Shown one piece after another: positions 41,898-53,146 of a stretch of DNA of 64,000 bases. The translations under genes and the position numbers were made by a program. Position 1 is the first letter of the stretch, and every line of letters begins with the position of its first letter. The notes below the pieces were generated by a model, which was not told where the DNA came from, made no database searches, and was given only the letters and a program-made list of their open reading frames with translations. This stretch comes from Bathynomus jamesi (lineage: Eukaryota > Arthropoda > Malacostraca > Isopoda > Cirolanidae): assembly GCA_023014485.1 (NCBI GenBank), contig JAJOZX010001573.1, forward strand, positions 807,501-871,500, in the 5' to 3' direction.

Positions 41898-42974
41898 GGC
41901 TATACTACTGATGTTAATACAGCTAAGGATATATTTCATTCAGAATTCATCAGTGTAATGAAATGGTCGACCACCAATAAACTCTTCCTAAATACCAGTA
42001 AAACAAATTTCATGATTTTTACTAATAAAAGAAATGTATATCTTGATGAACTTAATGAAATTGCTATAAAGGAGTGTACTGTAACAAAATTTCTTGGTGT
42101 AATGCTAGATAAGAATTTGCAATGGAATGATCATGTAAATTATATCGCGAAAAAGATTTCAAGGAGCGTTACTATAATGTTTAAACTTAGAAATGTAGTC
42201 CCTAAACAAGTTTTATTGACTCTTTATCATACTCTTGTTCTTCCTTATATAACATACTGCACCCTTGTTTGGGGAAACTCCGCTAACAACGCATTAAATG
42301 ATATCTTTGTCATCCAAAAACGAGCAATAAGGTTATTATTTGATGCTGATTTCCTTGATCACTCTAGTGCATTATTTAAAGAACTAAACCTACTAAAGCT
42401 CAACGATATAACCAAACTGGCACATTTTACTTTTATTTACAAGTGTAAGAACAAAATCATTAATTCGCAATGGATAAATAGATATTTTGTAACTCATCAA
42501 GAAATTCACTCGTATCAGACCAGAAATAGATCAGAGCTTGTTATATCTCAATTTAGATTGTCTTCATCTCAAAACTACCCATTTTCATTGGATTGAAACT
42601 ACGGAATGACTTACATGCCGATATAAAAAATATTGTGAATGTAAATTTGTTTAAAACCAAGTTGAAATCCGATTAATAATGGCATACTAACAAAAATCTA
42701 GGATTATGTCCACTAATATTGTTTAATATTGTAATACATGTTTTAACTATTAATAATACTTATTTACTTATTTAGTTATTTATTATTATTAATTAATTAA
42801 TAACAACTAGCTGCTTATTTTTAATAATAGCCCAGTAAAGCCTAAAGCTTAAGGGCCAAATTAAATAAAAATAAATAGTAGAGGTTCACAATTATTCATG
42901 TCATTGTAAATTGAAAAAATGTATTTATTTTATTATTATTAATAAAGGTTAATAAAGAAAAAAAATTAATATAA
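41898..42974 (+). mobile_element. LINE 3' half (RT thumb and tail)
   Basis: An open frame to 42596 covers the end of a non-LTR RT: MKWSTTNKLFLN, the K-FLGVMLDKNLQWNDH block, LVLPYITYCTLVWG and IQKRAIRLLF. After a shift near 42590 come about 25 more codons. The 3' region ends with AATAAAGGTTAATAAAGAAA and an A run at about 42950-42966. The 5' end is truncated where the TGCAAC-type repeat (41780-41910) begins. A CR1/L2-like origin is likely, not certain. Confidence 0.8.
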
Positions 42975-43258
42975 GGCATAGCACCATTTAAGCGGAACAA
43001 ACTGTTTTCTCTTAAACTTTTCAGGTGTAACTTAATATTTCAATGAGCCTAAACTGACTCTGTATAAATACTGGTAAAAAAAATTTCAGATTCAGTTTAG
43101 GTAGGGCAATTGTAATTTGTAGTTAGTGTAAATTTGGCTAAATTATACAACAGGAGTGATAGGTTTCGCCGACTGAAATTGTACATTTGACTGGGTTCAA
43201 AGGGGGTTTCTTAGGGTTGGCTTAGTTTAGGCGCGGAGCCCATCGCCTCTGTTGTAAA

Positions 43259-43260
<2 letters not shown>
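42975..43260. other. No gene seen
   Basis: Nothing recognisable before the microsatellite. Confidence 0.5.

Positions 43261-43340
<80 letters not shown>
43261..43340. repeat. (CT)n(AT)n microsatellite
   Basis: About 24 CT units then about 16 AT units, abutting the hAT end at 43341. Confidence 0.95.
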
Positions 43341-43343
<3 letters not shown>

Positions 43344-44641
43344 TGATGTAGGTCACATCCGCATCCGCATCCGCGGAACATCCGCACATTTCCTCGCATC
43401 CGCATCCGCGTCCGCATCCGCACTTTGGACTGCGGATGTCGTGCGGATGTGGACCGTTGAGATAAAACGTCATTAATAAGCGGAAATTATCAAATTCTAC
43501 TATATTAATAGAACTAGTTCATTGTGCGCAAAAGTGATGCAAGCGACAAGACGAGAGGCTGTTCTTGTATGAAGTTACTCTCTTGCAGCCTACTTAGATC
43601 CACGTTACAAAGCTAAGTTATTTTCACCTAGTACATTAGAACGAGTTAAATCATCACTTGGCAAAGCAGTTGAAGAGCTTCAATCTCTTGAATCTGTCGC
43701 TTCGCACCCACCACCAAAGAATAAAAGTTTCAGTGACAGAACCAACACCTTCAGCAAGCAAATCTATCACAGAATCTGTCTCTCAGTTTCTTGAGTCAAG
43801 CAGCAATGACGAGACCTACGCGATGTCAAAAGATGTAGTAAAAATGATCGAGAGCTATCACCAAGAAAAACGCCTGGCTGCATGTGACAATCCTATTAGT
43901 TGGTGGAAAAATACGCAGAATATCTATCCATACTTGAGTAAACTTGCAAGGAAACATTTAGCCTGTCCTCCAACAAACGTACCAAGCGAGAGATTATTTA
44001 GCAGTGCTGGATTAATATATGATGAAAAGAGAAACAGACTGGCAGCAGAAAAGGCAGAAAAATTAATGTTCTTTAAGCATAACCTTCCTATAATTAAGTT
44101 TGAACATTAAACGATGAACATCTCAGTTTACTTTATTTTAATTACTCATTTATAAATATGCCTAATAAAACTTTAAACTTAATATAAATAGTTATCAAGC
44201 TAATTAAAGATCTCTTTCTATAAGGGTGGAGGTTGGGGAAAGAGGTCGGTGGGGTGCATTTGAGTTGGGATCACGTCCCGCATCCTGGTAACACAATTAT
44301 GGTTTCTAATTGTGGCTGAAACTCAACAAAATATAACGAATTTATTTGCAGACGAATTCACTAATTGATTTCTATATTAGTTAGATGCTTGATATTATTT
44401 TATATGTTCAGAGGAAAGTACAGCAATTATTGTACAATTAATAAATTATACTACATTATAGCTACAGCTCTCTCTATATAATAACTTATTATATACGTTA
44501 AACACAACAAATCTCGAATATATCCTAAAAAATAACGAAAATGTAGACATCCGCATCCGCATCCGCGGATGTTGAAATCAAACATCCTCATCCGCATCCG
44601 CAGCCGCGGATGTGAAAAAAATGACATCCGCTACATCACTA
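43341..44641 (+). mobile_element. hAT element with CATCCG-rich ends, internally deleted
   Basis: Ends TAGTGATGTAGGTCACATCC and the complement of TAGTGATGTAGCGGATGTCA. Both subterminal regions are arrays of GCATCCGCATCCGCGG words, highly GC-rich against the AT background. Flanks are ATATATAT on both sides, compatible with an 8-bp duplication but uninformative. Only the transposase C-terminus remains. Confidence 0.85.
43573..44110 (+). pseudogene. hAT transposase C-terminal fragment
   Basis: A first piece reads AAYLDPRYKAKLFSP (about 43588-43632), the conserved LDPRYK block of ZBED-like hAT transposases. After a frameshift near 43720 the frame to 44110 carries the dimerisation domain: ISWWKN, YPYLSKLARKHLA, NVPSERLFSSAG and RNRLAAEKAEKLMFF. 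The BED finger and catalytic domain are gone. Confidence 0.85.
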
Positions 44642-45419
44642 ATATATATATAGAGTTACCAATTAATTGTTATGAATTTAATGGTTAATTATGTAGCCAG
44701 TTTGATGCGTAAATCGGTACTATAAGGAATGATGATAATTACGGTTAATTCAAACCCTCATAAAGTAACAAAGTAAATATAGGGCCTATATATATATTCG
44801 TTTTCGGATAAAATATTCAAATACATTCAATTATTCAAATAAGATATTTTTTTAGACTAAAACATTTTCTTTTATTTCAGAAAAGATTGATTCTTATCAT
44901 AAGAAGTCAATTTTTTTCAGAAAAAACTCTCTCTCTTCTTTCAAAATAATGATATTATGTAAATGAAAAAAGATCGGTTGAATAGCCTGATAAATTAAAT
45001 GTAATACGACTCCAGGAAAAAGCAATCTGTCCAATTTGTCGTTTTTATTAGGTAGGTGTATGAGATCATGATAAGATTTTTCAAATGCATTTTATCTCCA
45101 GGGCACTCCAGATATTTTCAAAGACCCCTCTTAGCCATGTTTAAACGTAGGGCAACAGCATCAGCCAATAATAAAGTCATCTCAAGGAAATGTTGTCTTG
45201 CATTCAAAGAAAATTGACTTAGTCAAATTGTGGAGGTGGAAACTCAAGGATCAAGTAGCAAGATTCATATACAACTGAGGGAGATACAGTATTTCAATAC
45301 AGTGAAGATTCAGGTTTGATCTGAAAAATGTGTGCTGAACCAAAATATCAGGCGAGTTTTTGATTGGCAAGAAATGAGAAGACGGATGGATAAAGAGACA
45401 TTTATCAAGTAAATCATAT
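44642..45419. other. No clear gene; possible flank of hAT-derived region
   Basis: No supported frame. The right part (about 45080-45419) may be decayed 5' sequence of the hAT remnant at 46664-47810, into which the 45430-46653 element inserted. Confidence 0.35.
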
Positions 45420-45429
45420 AAATCTTCTG

Positions 45430-46653
45430 GTGACCGGTCAATTAACTCCCGGTCAATTGACTCCGGTCAATTGACTCCCGGTCATTTGACTTCCGGTCAT
45501 TTAACTCCCGGCAATTTGACTCCCGGTCATTACACTCCCTCTTTAAAAATTAAAAATATAAAAAATCAAGTTTATTGTACCAATATTTTTTTGGTAATGT
45601 TGAATAACGTAATAAAATTAACACAATATTTTTATGTAAAATTTATATTGTAAAAAATTGAATATTTAATTTACGTTTATTTTTTAATGAAAGTTTTAAC
45701 GGATGTAATTTTGATTTTTTAAGGAGTTAAAAATCCAGAAGAGGGCGCCACCAGGGCAGTGGTGAGGTTTAAGTGCTGAAGCTTAATATTAAATAGTTAA
45801 CAACAGAAGCCAAGGTCAAAAAGTTTTCATCGCATACCATTCTACGATGCCGCACGTCATTAACAGCAGCCGAGGAAGGAAGAAACTTGTAGACGATTTG
45901 AATTACATTTATGAAGCACAGAGAAGAAATGCTGATGGATCAAAGACTTATTGGAAGTGTGAAATAAAGTCTTGCAGAGCACGAGTCCACAGGATGCAGA
46001 TTACGGCATAATTAATCGTGTTGGGGAACACCATCATAGTGCTTGGGCAGTAAAACCTAAAGTTCGTCAAAGTTTAACTGACATGAAAGCTGCTGCAATA
46101 TCTTCCCAGGAGTGTTCACGTTCGCTTATTGCAACTGCTAGTGCAAACTTGCAAGTACAGGAAATGACAGAATTACCATCCACTTCATGCTTAAGTCGCA
46201 GTATAAGAAGGTGGCGTTAAAAAAAGGCGAGTGCCCCTCCAATTCCCCAAGATCGGACTGGCTATAAAATTCCTGACAAATACAAATCATTAGATAATGG
46301 AGATCTCTTCCTGCAATGTGATAGTGGTGAAAATGACGCAAATAGAATGCTAATTTTTTAAATGTATAATTCTGCACGACTTTTTGCTTTAAATTAATTT
46401 TAATTTTTTTATATTAAATTTTATTTTTTTTTAAATGTATAATTTTTTTATATTAAATTTTATTTTTTTTTAAATGTATAATTTTTTTATTTAGTCAAAG
46501 TAAAATCTTTTTTTAAAAGTAAAATATCTAACATATTATTAAAGTGGGAGTGAAATGACCGGGAGTCAAATTGCCCGGGAATCAAATGACCGGAAGTCAA
46601 ATGAGAGTCAATTCACCGGAGTCAAATGACCGGGAGTCAAATGACCTAGAACC
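45430..46653 (+). mobile_element. FLYWCH-bearing MULE-like element with long inverted arms
   Basis: Flanked by the direct decamer AAATCTTCTG (45420-45429 and 46654-46663), matching the 9-11 bp duplications of Mutator-like elements. The arms (about 100 bp each) are arrays of the word GGTCAATTGACTCCC and its complement GGGAGTCAAATGACC, so each end is a degenerate short tandem repeat, as in foldback-type elements. Inside is a FLYWCH-domain gene but no MULE transposase. Confidence 0.8.
45847..46360 (+). pseudogene. FLYWCH zinc-finger protein, frameshifted
   Basis: It begins MPHVINSSRGRKKLV and DDLNYIYEAQRR, then the zinc ligands in YWKCEIKSCRAR, and after a one-base shift near 45990 the paired His in VGEHHHSA, completing C2H2 spacing. 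The rest (LTDMKAAAISS, SLSRSIRRW-like) resembles the region after FLYWCH in MULE-associated proteins; a stop at 46219 and another at 46360 end it. FLYWCH domains bind DNA and often accompany MULE transposases. Confidence 0.75.
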
Positions 46654-46663
46654 AAATCTTCTG

Positions 46664-47811
46664 TGGTGGTTCTTAGAAACAAATATTCTCACCCGCTTGG
46701 ACTCGGCTTCAGGAATATGTTAACAGAAACTGCTGCTGACAGAGAGAATGAAAAGGACCTTTCGGAGAGAGAGCGATCAAAGCCAGATGAGATAAAAATT
46801 GTCATAGACAACGTGCTCCTTAGAGTACAAATGAACAACTCACTGCACTCTGTGCAACATATACACGCTCACATGTCTAAATATATTGAGATGCCAGCAA
46901 CCTGGCTTAGCTAAAACTATGCTTTTCGGTTTTGGAATCAATCGACAATATCATCATTCAGAAATTGTCAGAAATTCTCCAATCTTTATCTCATACACTA
47001 ATTATTGATGAGGTACAGCTATTTCAGTCAACAAGATGCTTACTATCTACAGTATTTTAAATTCCGGAAAGCGGAATCTACAGTGCATGAGAGAGTAGTC
47101 AGTGGAATTATTAAGTTATTTTCTTGTAGTGCTCAGGCAATTACAACAGTTATCAAAGACTTTTACACTCTGAATCAGCTGGACATGATGAAAATGATGA
47201 TGTTCACTTTAGATGGTGCTTCTGTCATGTTGGGGAAAAACAAATGTGTTGTCACGTAGTTTAAGCAGTTCATTCTACCTTTGGTAGAGCAGCACTGTGT
47301 AGCCCATCAAGAAGATTTAGGAATAGCTGATTCCTGGAACAAAGTACCAATGATAAAAGAAATGAAGACATTGCTGAAAACCATTTATACAGTCTTCTGC
47401 AGATCTTTAGTTTGAAAATGACAATTTGAGGAAATTGCGAATGTCATAGAATGTGAAGCTCTATCCTTTCTTCCTCTAAATGAAGTGAGGTTGCTACTAA
47501 GACATTTTGCTGTTAGTGCTCTGAAGCGCAATTACGATGCCCTTCTTAAACATTTTGAGCATGAAAAGCCAGAGAACAATGACCCAATTGGCAAATATTG
47601 CCTTAAAAAGTTTTCAGACTCTATTTGCTGTATTACCATAGCAGTATTGAATGATATTCTATGTGAGCAAGCAGAATTGTGCAAATGCTTTCAGAAGAGC
47701 TGTTTAATAACAGTCGAAGCTGTGCAGTTAGCAAGGGCCATGATCCGCAAGATTAGAGAACAGTATCTAGGCGAGACAGTCTTCTGGAGCAACACAGTGA
47801 AAAATATATAA
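46664..47811 (+). pseudogene. hAT-derived ZNF862-like remnant
   Basis: Several frames cover one protein: NVLLRVQMNNSLHSVQ near 46810, FTLDGASVMLGK near 47205, then after a stop LPLVEQHCVAHQEDLGI near 47278 and LPLNEVRLLLRHFAVSAL near 47475. These are the characteristic blocks of ZNF862-like hAT-derived proteins. Stops at 46912, 47258 and 47413 leave no long product. The RxLSRHF block has lost its usual Trp-Ser. Confidence 0.7.
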
Positions 47812-47981
47812 TATAATATAAAAATATGACACCCACCTAACCTTTTTGTTACTTTTTTGTCTTTCCAATTTCTAGCGTCTTCTCTTCTAAGGTTATTAGC
47901 ATCTCTTCCACTGTCTTGCCCTTAAAGTTGGTTTTCCAGTCTGTTGCTTCCATGCTCGATGCAATACCTTCCGAATTTATA

Positions 47982-48533
47982 CAGTGGTGTAGTGCTAAAT
48001 AAAGAAGTGAGGGAACACATTTTGAAAGTGTTACTCAGATGCGGGGGGGGACAATGGCGAGCGCGGCGAGCCCATACAGCTGGGGGTCCGGGGGCACTGT
48101 AAGCCCCCCGGGAAATCTTTTGAAATCTGACCAATTTCAGGAATATTTTGAGGTCATATGCACTGGATATTAGGATATATTCCAAGGTTGAAGATGCAGT
48201 ATTTCCAGTGTCATTAGATATACGACATCCAGTACGATCAATAAAAATAGCTAACAACTGGAATGATTAACTAAAAAAAAGTTAACAACTGGTACGCCGT
48301 GGTGACTGTTTCATCAGATCTTTATAGGCTAGCATTGCCTCAGTCGAAGCTAAAAGAAATGAAGCAGTTAATGATTCTTTCTCATATTTCTTCTAGGGGT
48401 GGGAATTAAAATTTCATGACGTTAGAGATTTGTAAGTTCGGATTTATTTGAAATAGTGAGGGAACGCCGTTCCGTCTACCAAAAAAAGTAAGGGAACGCC
48501 GTTCCCACGCGTTCCCACAGCACTACACCACTG
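47982..48533. mobile_element. hAT MITE, 552 bp
   Basis: Perfect 16-bp inverted ends CAGTGGTGTAGTGCT(A/G) and the direct octamer AATTTATA at 47974-47981 and 48534-48541. The interior carries GGGAACGCCGTTCCC-like palindromes near 48470-48515 and a G/C-rich block near 48035-48110. No coding capacity. Confidence 0.92.
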
Positions 48534-48878
48534 AATTTATAGCTTTGGAGTGAAAATTAAAAATTTTGAATTTGCTTCTTTCTATAGTGCATGTTCTTTC
48601 CTTTCCTGTTGCCTTTATATTGGTTGTTATTTCAATAATGTTGTGATCTGATATTAAAGTTGGAGACATTTCTCTGTTATCAATTAGGTTGCTGTTGTGA
48701 ATATCAAATCTAGGCAGTTGTTTTTTCTTGTATTTTCCGTTATTTCTTATGTTAACATAAATTAATCAACTAGAGCTAGCAGCATTTTAGCCTGCTCCTG
48801 GTCTTCCCGTGTGCCTCCCTTGTCTTGGTTTATGCATATATTTCTGTAGAGGACCGACAAGAAAGAGACTAACAAGTA

Positions 48879-49636
48879 CAGGGTGGGCCGTAAGTTTCCA
48901 TACATAGGAAAAATAAACATTTTGTTATGGACAACCATTTTTATTTATATAATATGCTCTACATGGTTGCCATTGTTTTGAAAACACATTTCAATACGTG
49001 TTCCCCACTGTTGATGAACACGCATTAGCACAGTTGACGTTATGCTTGTAATGGCGTTGGTGATACGTTCCTTTAGATGATTTATGTCTCGTATCTTTTC
49101 CTGATACACCATGGCCTTCAAGTGCCCCCAAAGATAGAAATCAAGGGGGGTGAGATCTGGGGATCTGGGAGGCCACTCCACAGGACCACGCCGACCAATC
49201 CAAGCATCCGGAAACTGCTGATCCAAATACCGACGCACGTGAAGACCATAATGAGGTGGAGCTCCATCTTGCTGGAAGTAAACTGGGAAGTTACCTTCCT
49301 CGTTTAGCAGGGATGGGAAAATCTCTTCTTGCAACATGTTAAGATACCTTTCGGCATTAAGATTTCCACTGACAAAAATTGGTCCAATAATTCTGTCACC
49401 CCATATCCCGGCCCACACCATCACTTTACCGGCACCTTGCATCTTCGTCGGACTCAGCCAGTTAGGGTTAGCATTACTCCAATAACGTATGTTTTGCCGA
49501 TTAACCTCTCCATTGACGTAAAAATTTGCTTCATCAGTAAACAAGATCTTACGTCAAACGCATATTCTTAGGGTATCTGAAACATAAAAACAAACGTTTA
49601 ATTTTTCCTATGTATGGAAACTTACGGCCCACCCTG
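48879..49636 (-). mobile_element. Tc1/mariner-group element, internally deleted
   Basis: Terminal repeats CAGGGTGGGCCGTAAGTTTC and its complement GAAACTTACGGCCCACCCTG, extended by CATACATAGGAAAAAT, with TA at 48877-48878 and 49637-49638. Length 758 bp, about 0.5 kb short of a full element; the transposase DNA-binding half is deleted. Confidence 0.92.
48945..49544 (-). pseudogene. DD41D-type transposase, catalytic half
   Basis: An open frame of 199 codons starting [12 protein letters not shown] (first Asp) with [11 protein letters not shown] (second Asp) and [14 protein letters not shown]. Counting to the Asp of PLDF gives 41 residues after the second Asp, placing it with the DD41D (rosa/Visitor-like) group rather than mariner DD34D. 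All three acidic residues are present, but the N-terminal helix-turn-helix half is missing. Confidence 0.85.
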
Positions 49637-50559
49637 TAGACAAATAAATTCTTTCTTCCACGCCATCATCAAACATTCGTAGAAGACACACATGGTCAAG
49701 GAATCAGAAACAATGAAAACGTCTGTTTTGTCCCAAAAGGCCCGCGAAAGCAAGCCCTTAACAACTAAAGGACGTGTAGAAGGCGTCTCAAGATATGGCG
49801 GGAAAGTCCGCGTCACAGAGACTATATAAGCGAGATTCCACTGATACACATTCTCACTCTCTCGCTCGCTCACTTCTCGTTTGCATTTCTCGTCACGTGT
49901 CACGTTTCTCCTACGTCCGTAGCACAACTTGTCACATCAACCGCCCTCCGGCTTCCCGTCGGAGGAGCGGCCTGCTGTTCCTTCAAGGCTTTCAATATAT
50001 CGTCAAGTAAGACCTTCCGCCGTCAGCCTGCAGAAGCACTCCTTCGAAACCAGCGCCGTTCGATCTCAGCCGGTCACCGTCTTTCAAGCAATTCCCGTGA
50101 AGCCTACATCAGTGTCTGCAGAACCGTCCGTTGTCTCAAGTATAACTCTCAACAAGAGGCTCGCTACCGTTTCCACGATCATCTGGGCATACATAACACC
50201 GGACTGTCAACTTCACCGCAGGTTTCCAATCTACAAGGTCGACCTTCAAGCATACCCTTCATCTCGAGAGGTATTTTCAACACAGTCGGTAAGCTCTCTG
50301 TGCCTCGTTCTTAAGCAATGCCCGCTAAACATACAGAGCGTAAGCAGCAGCGTGATTAAGCTATACCTAAAGTGCTTTCAATACCGTTCAAGCTAACTTT
50401 CCGTTAAGACTGCAGTAGGCCCAGTTCAAGTGTCATTTCCAATACCGTAATCGTGTATCATCTTGCTATTGTGTTCTTTCATGTATCCATAAATACTTTG
50501 CATCCATTTATTTATGTTTTATTTAAGCATTTCATTATTGAAGGCCTAATCCATTTATA

Positions 50560-50880
50560 GTGTACCAACTTATGTACATTTCTTCAAATTATCATTAGGT
50601 TGCAGCATCTTGTTCTATGTTCCATTTATGCGTAACTCTAGCCTGCGTCATCTATTCAGTGTACCAAATCGTACGTGCTTAATTTCTATTATTTATTAGG
50701 CAGAGGCATTTATTCCATGTTCATCTATGCATAACCTTTAGCCTACATAATCAGTGTGTTACGTATTCTACTCAGTGTACCAAAACGTACGTGCATAATT
50801 TCTGTTATCACTAGGTTTCATATTTTATGTTGTGTTCCATTTTTGCATGCCATTAGTCTACCATAAATGAATGTATTACT
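50560..50880 (+). repeat. Three diverged tandem units of ~100 bp
   Basis: Each unit contains AGTGTACCAA, a TACGTGC or similar word, AATTTCT-TTAT-A-TAGG, and TGTTCCATTTATGC. Units begin near 50562, 50658 and 50776. Confidence 0.75.
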
Positions 50881-51703
50881 AGACAATTAAGCTCTTAACC
50901 ATTTCTCTTATTGGCTAAGCTCCACGTCATCTTAGCATAAATAAAGGCTGTTAAATAATTGTTATTCACTATAATTACTGTCAATCATTCGTTATTCACT
51001 GTGAATAAATAACAGATTTATTTTCTTAATTAAACTCAAAACAATAAGGTGCTTTTTATAACCTTTCTAACCTTAACAATATTTGCTTGGGTGTAATCCA
51101 AGCTGGTGACCTCGAAGCAATTCGTATCACTCAGAAATATTATAGTAGGCCTACTCCATAAGCCACTTTCAACCGGTAATACTGTAGGACATTATAAATT
51201 GTTAACCCAGCCTGTCATTATAACAATCAATCATTGCATCAATTAATCACTAGCATTAAATTAATCATTAACACCTCATTCGGCTAAGATTACGCCCACT
51301 ATATTTCTTTCTATCCTTTTATATTTCATAAATGGGGAATTAAAATCACCGCAGAGATTTTGCTATCTGGGGTTTGGGATTGTAGCGCTTTCATTCAGTT
51401 CCTGACCTCTGTAATGGTATCTCAGAATTTTGTAGTTGGAGTGTTCAGGGGTTTATATACAATGGCTTTTCAAATTACTTGGACCACCCCCAGGTTTTTC
51501 TACTATTTTGATAAATCCCAGAGAAGGTAGCAAGTCTTGATAACAATCATTCCTCTGAGACTACCTGTGTCTAGCTCTATGGGTCATGAATTTTTTTAGC
51601 CAAGACCTGAGCTTTTTTTTTTTAACTCTTTTGGTTATTTAGTGCATATTAAAGCCAAATAATGCAAAAAATAAAAGTATTTGACATTTGTATGCTAATT
51701 AGG

Positions 51704-53095
51704 GCATGCCATATATGACATATCATGAAAATAAGGATGTTTTGAGGAAATGAAAACTTTGTGCATGAACAAAGTTTCTCACTTAGAATGATATGCCATA
51801 AAACAGTTCCTGTCTTTATTAAAACATAATGTTACTTTACATTTTATGCAAGTTACATAAGACTGTTTAGCTTGGCAATTTACTCCTTTTCCTCGTCCCC
51901 TCACATTATTTCACTGAGGGAAATGCCCAATACCGTCTAATCGAATATCACTTTGAGGTCTTTTCTGCATAGATGAAAACCAACTTGAAGATCTTCCTAC
52001 CTGAGGGCTGTTGAGAGGATTTATTCCATGGTTGATCAAGGTTTCAGCAAGCGAAAATCTAAAGTAAAGAAGATTTAGTTGATCTTTCTTCGGAATGCCT
52101 AGTGCTTTGCAATCGCTTTTATATTGGATCCAGGAAGTTGTCACTGCTAGATCAATAAAATGGAAAATCACTCTCAGGGTCCACTTCTCGGACTTTATAT
52201 GAATCCTATATAAAGCAATTAAATGATCGAGCTTGTCTGCACCTCCCATACTCTGATTGTACTGAATGATGGGAAGATGACAGGGTATTTCCCCTTCTTA
52301 GGGGGTGGGGGTGGGGTTTCATCATCACTAGACACGTCGTCATCATCTTCTTCAATAAGTGGTTTATTTCTTTCTGGCACTTCAATTATTCCCTCATTTT
52401 CATCAGACAGTTCTTCTAGGTCAGATTCCTCTCCAAAATTTAGATAATCCAAAAGCTGAGAAATCTCTTTTTAAGTTAGTCCTCTCAGGGTCATTTTTCT
52501 GTCTGAAAAAAGAAAATAAAATATATATATACACACACACACATTTTTATAAATATATATTTGCACTTATTTATGCTCTGCAACCTATACCACAGCTGTT
52601 TGCAATAATATATAGCTTTATCTTGTGTATAAATATACAATCCACATTGCTATATATACAATGGCTACTTATTTTTGTTTTTCTTGAGGCCCTATTTTGT
52701 TCCTCTTTATCATTGTGTGTCACATGTGGTATGTTCATAAATAAACCCATCCAATGTACAAAAATGTATGCCATAGATTATTTATAAATTTACATTACTA
52801 ATCTTTAATGTTTTTACTTTAAATAGGAATACAATAAAAATAGCAATCTGATGACTTATATATACAAAAATACACTTATAAAAATACACTCTTACCTTCT
52901 TCCATGCGGTTCCAATCTAACTAAAACAAATTGTTACAATGTGGACTTTACTTGCGAGAAACTCTTGGCAACAACTTTCCTGCGTTCCTATTGGCTGGGC
53001 AGATATGGTACAATATGAGCATCTGATTCAAAACCTTATCATACTGATAGAAAAAGCATTTTATAAAATGTCATATATGGTATGCCATGCCTCAT
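51704..53095 (-). mobile_element. piggyBac element remnant
   Basis: Subterminal inverted repeats AGGGCATGCCATATATGACA (about 51703-51722) and the near-complement at 53073-53092 bracket a minus-strand gene of which only the two ends remain. Exact termini and TTAA sites could not be fixed by eye. Confidence 0.65.
51911..52452 (-). pseudogene. piggyBac transposase, internally deleted
   Basis: 52452-52219 encodes the acidic N-terminus (YLNFGEESDLEELSDENEG, then a proline run). 52249-51911 encodes the C-terminal part of DDE_Tnp_1_7: MGGADKLDHLIALYRI and KKWTLRV-like residues followed by FHFIDLAVTTSW. The catalytic middle is deleted, and the two parts are in different frames overlapping by about 30 bases. 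Confidence 0.82.
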
Positions 53096-53146
53096 AGGGC
53101 TAGACTTATCGCAAAAAGGCAAATACCCATAAACGGCTTTAGAAAA

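Larger units (their letters stand above)
48855..51300. mobile_element. Possible solo LTR inside the LINE
   Basis: TATATTTCT occurs at both borders (48850-48858 and 51301-51309) where the LINE endonuclease is interrupted. Inside are a TATA box (ACTATATAAGCGAG at about 49822), then CACTCTCTCGCTCGCTCACT downstream, and AATAAAGG near 50940 as a polyadenylation signal, an LTR-like order over about 1.7 kb without the DD41D insertion. TG/CA ends are not clear. A non-LTR origin is possible. Confidence 0.45.

Noticed and set aside
47922..48257. 111-codon minus-strand frame
   Set aside because: Runs across the border of the hAT MITE into LINE sequence, so it is a chance fusion.
49795..50396. 155-codon Ser-rich frame in the LTR-like insert
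   Set aside because: Low-complexity composition, no domain, and it lies within a probable untranslated LTR region. It could be a real small ORF, but nothing supports it.
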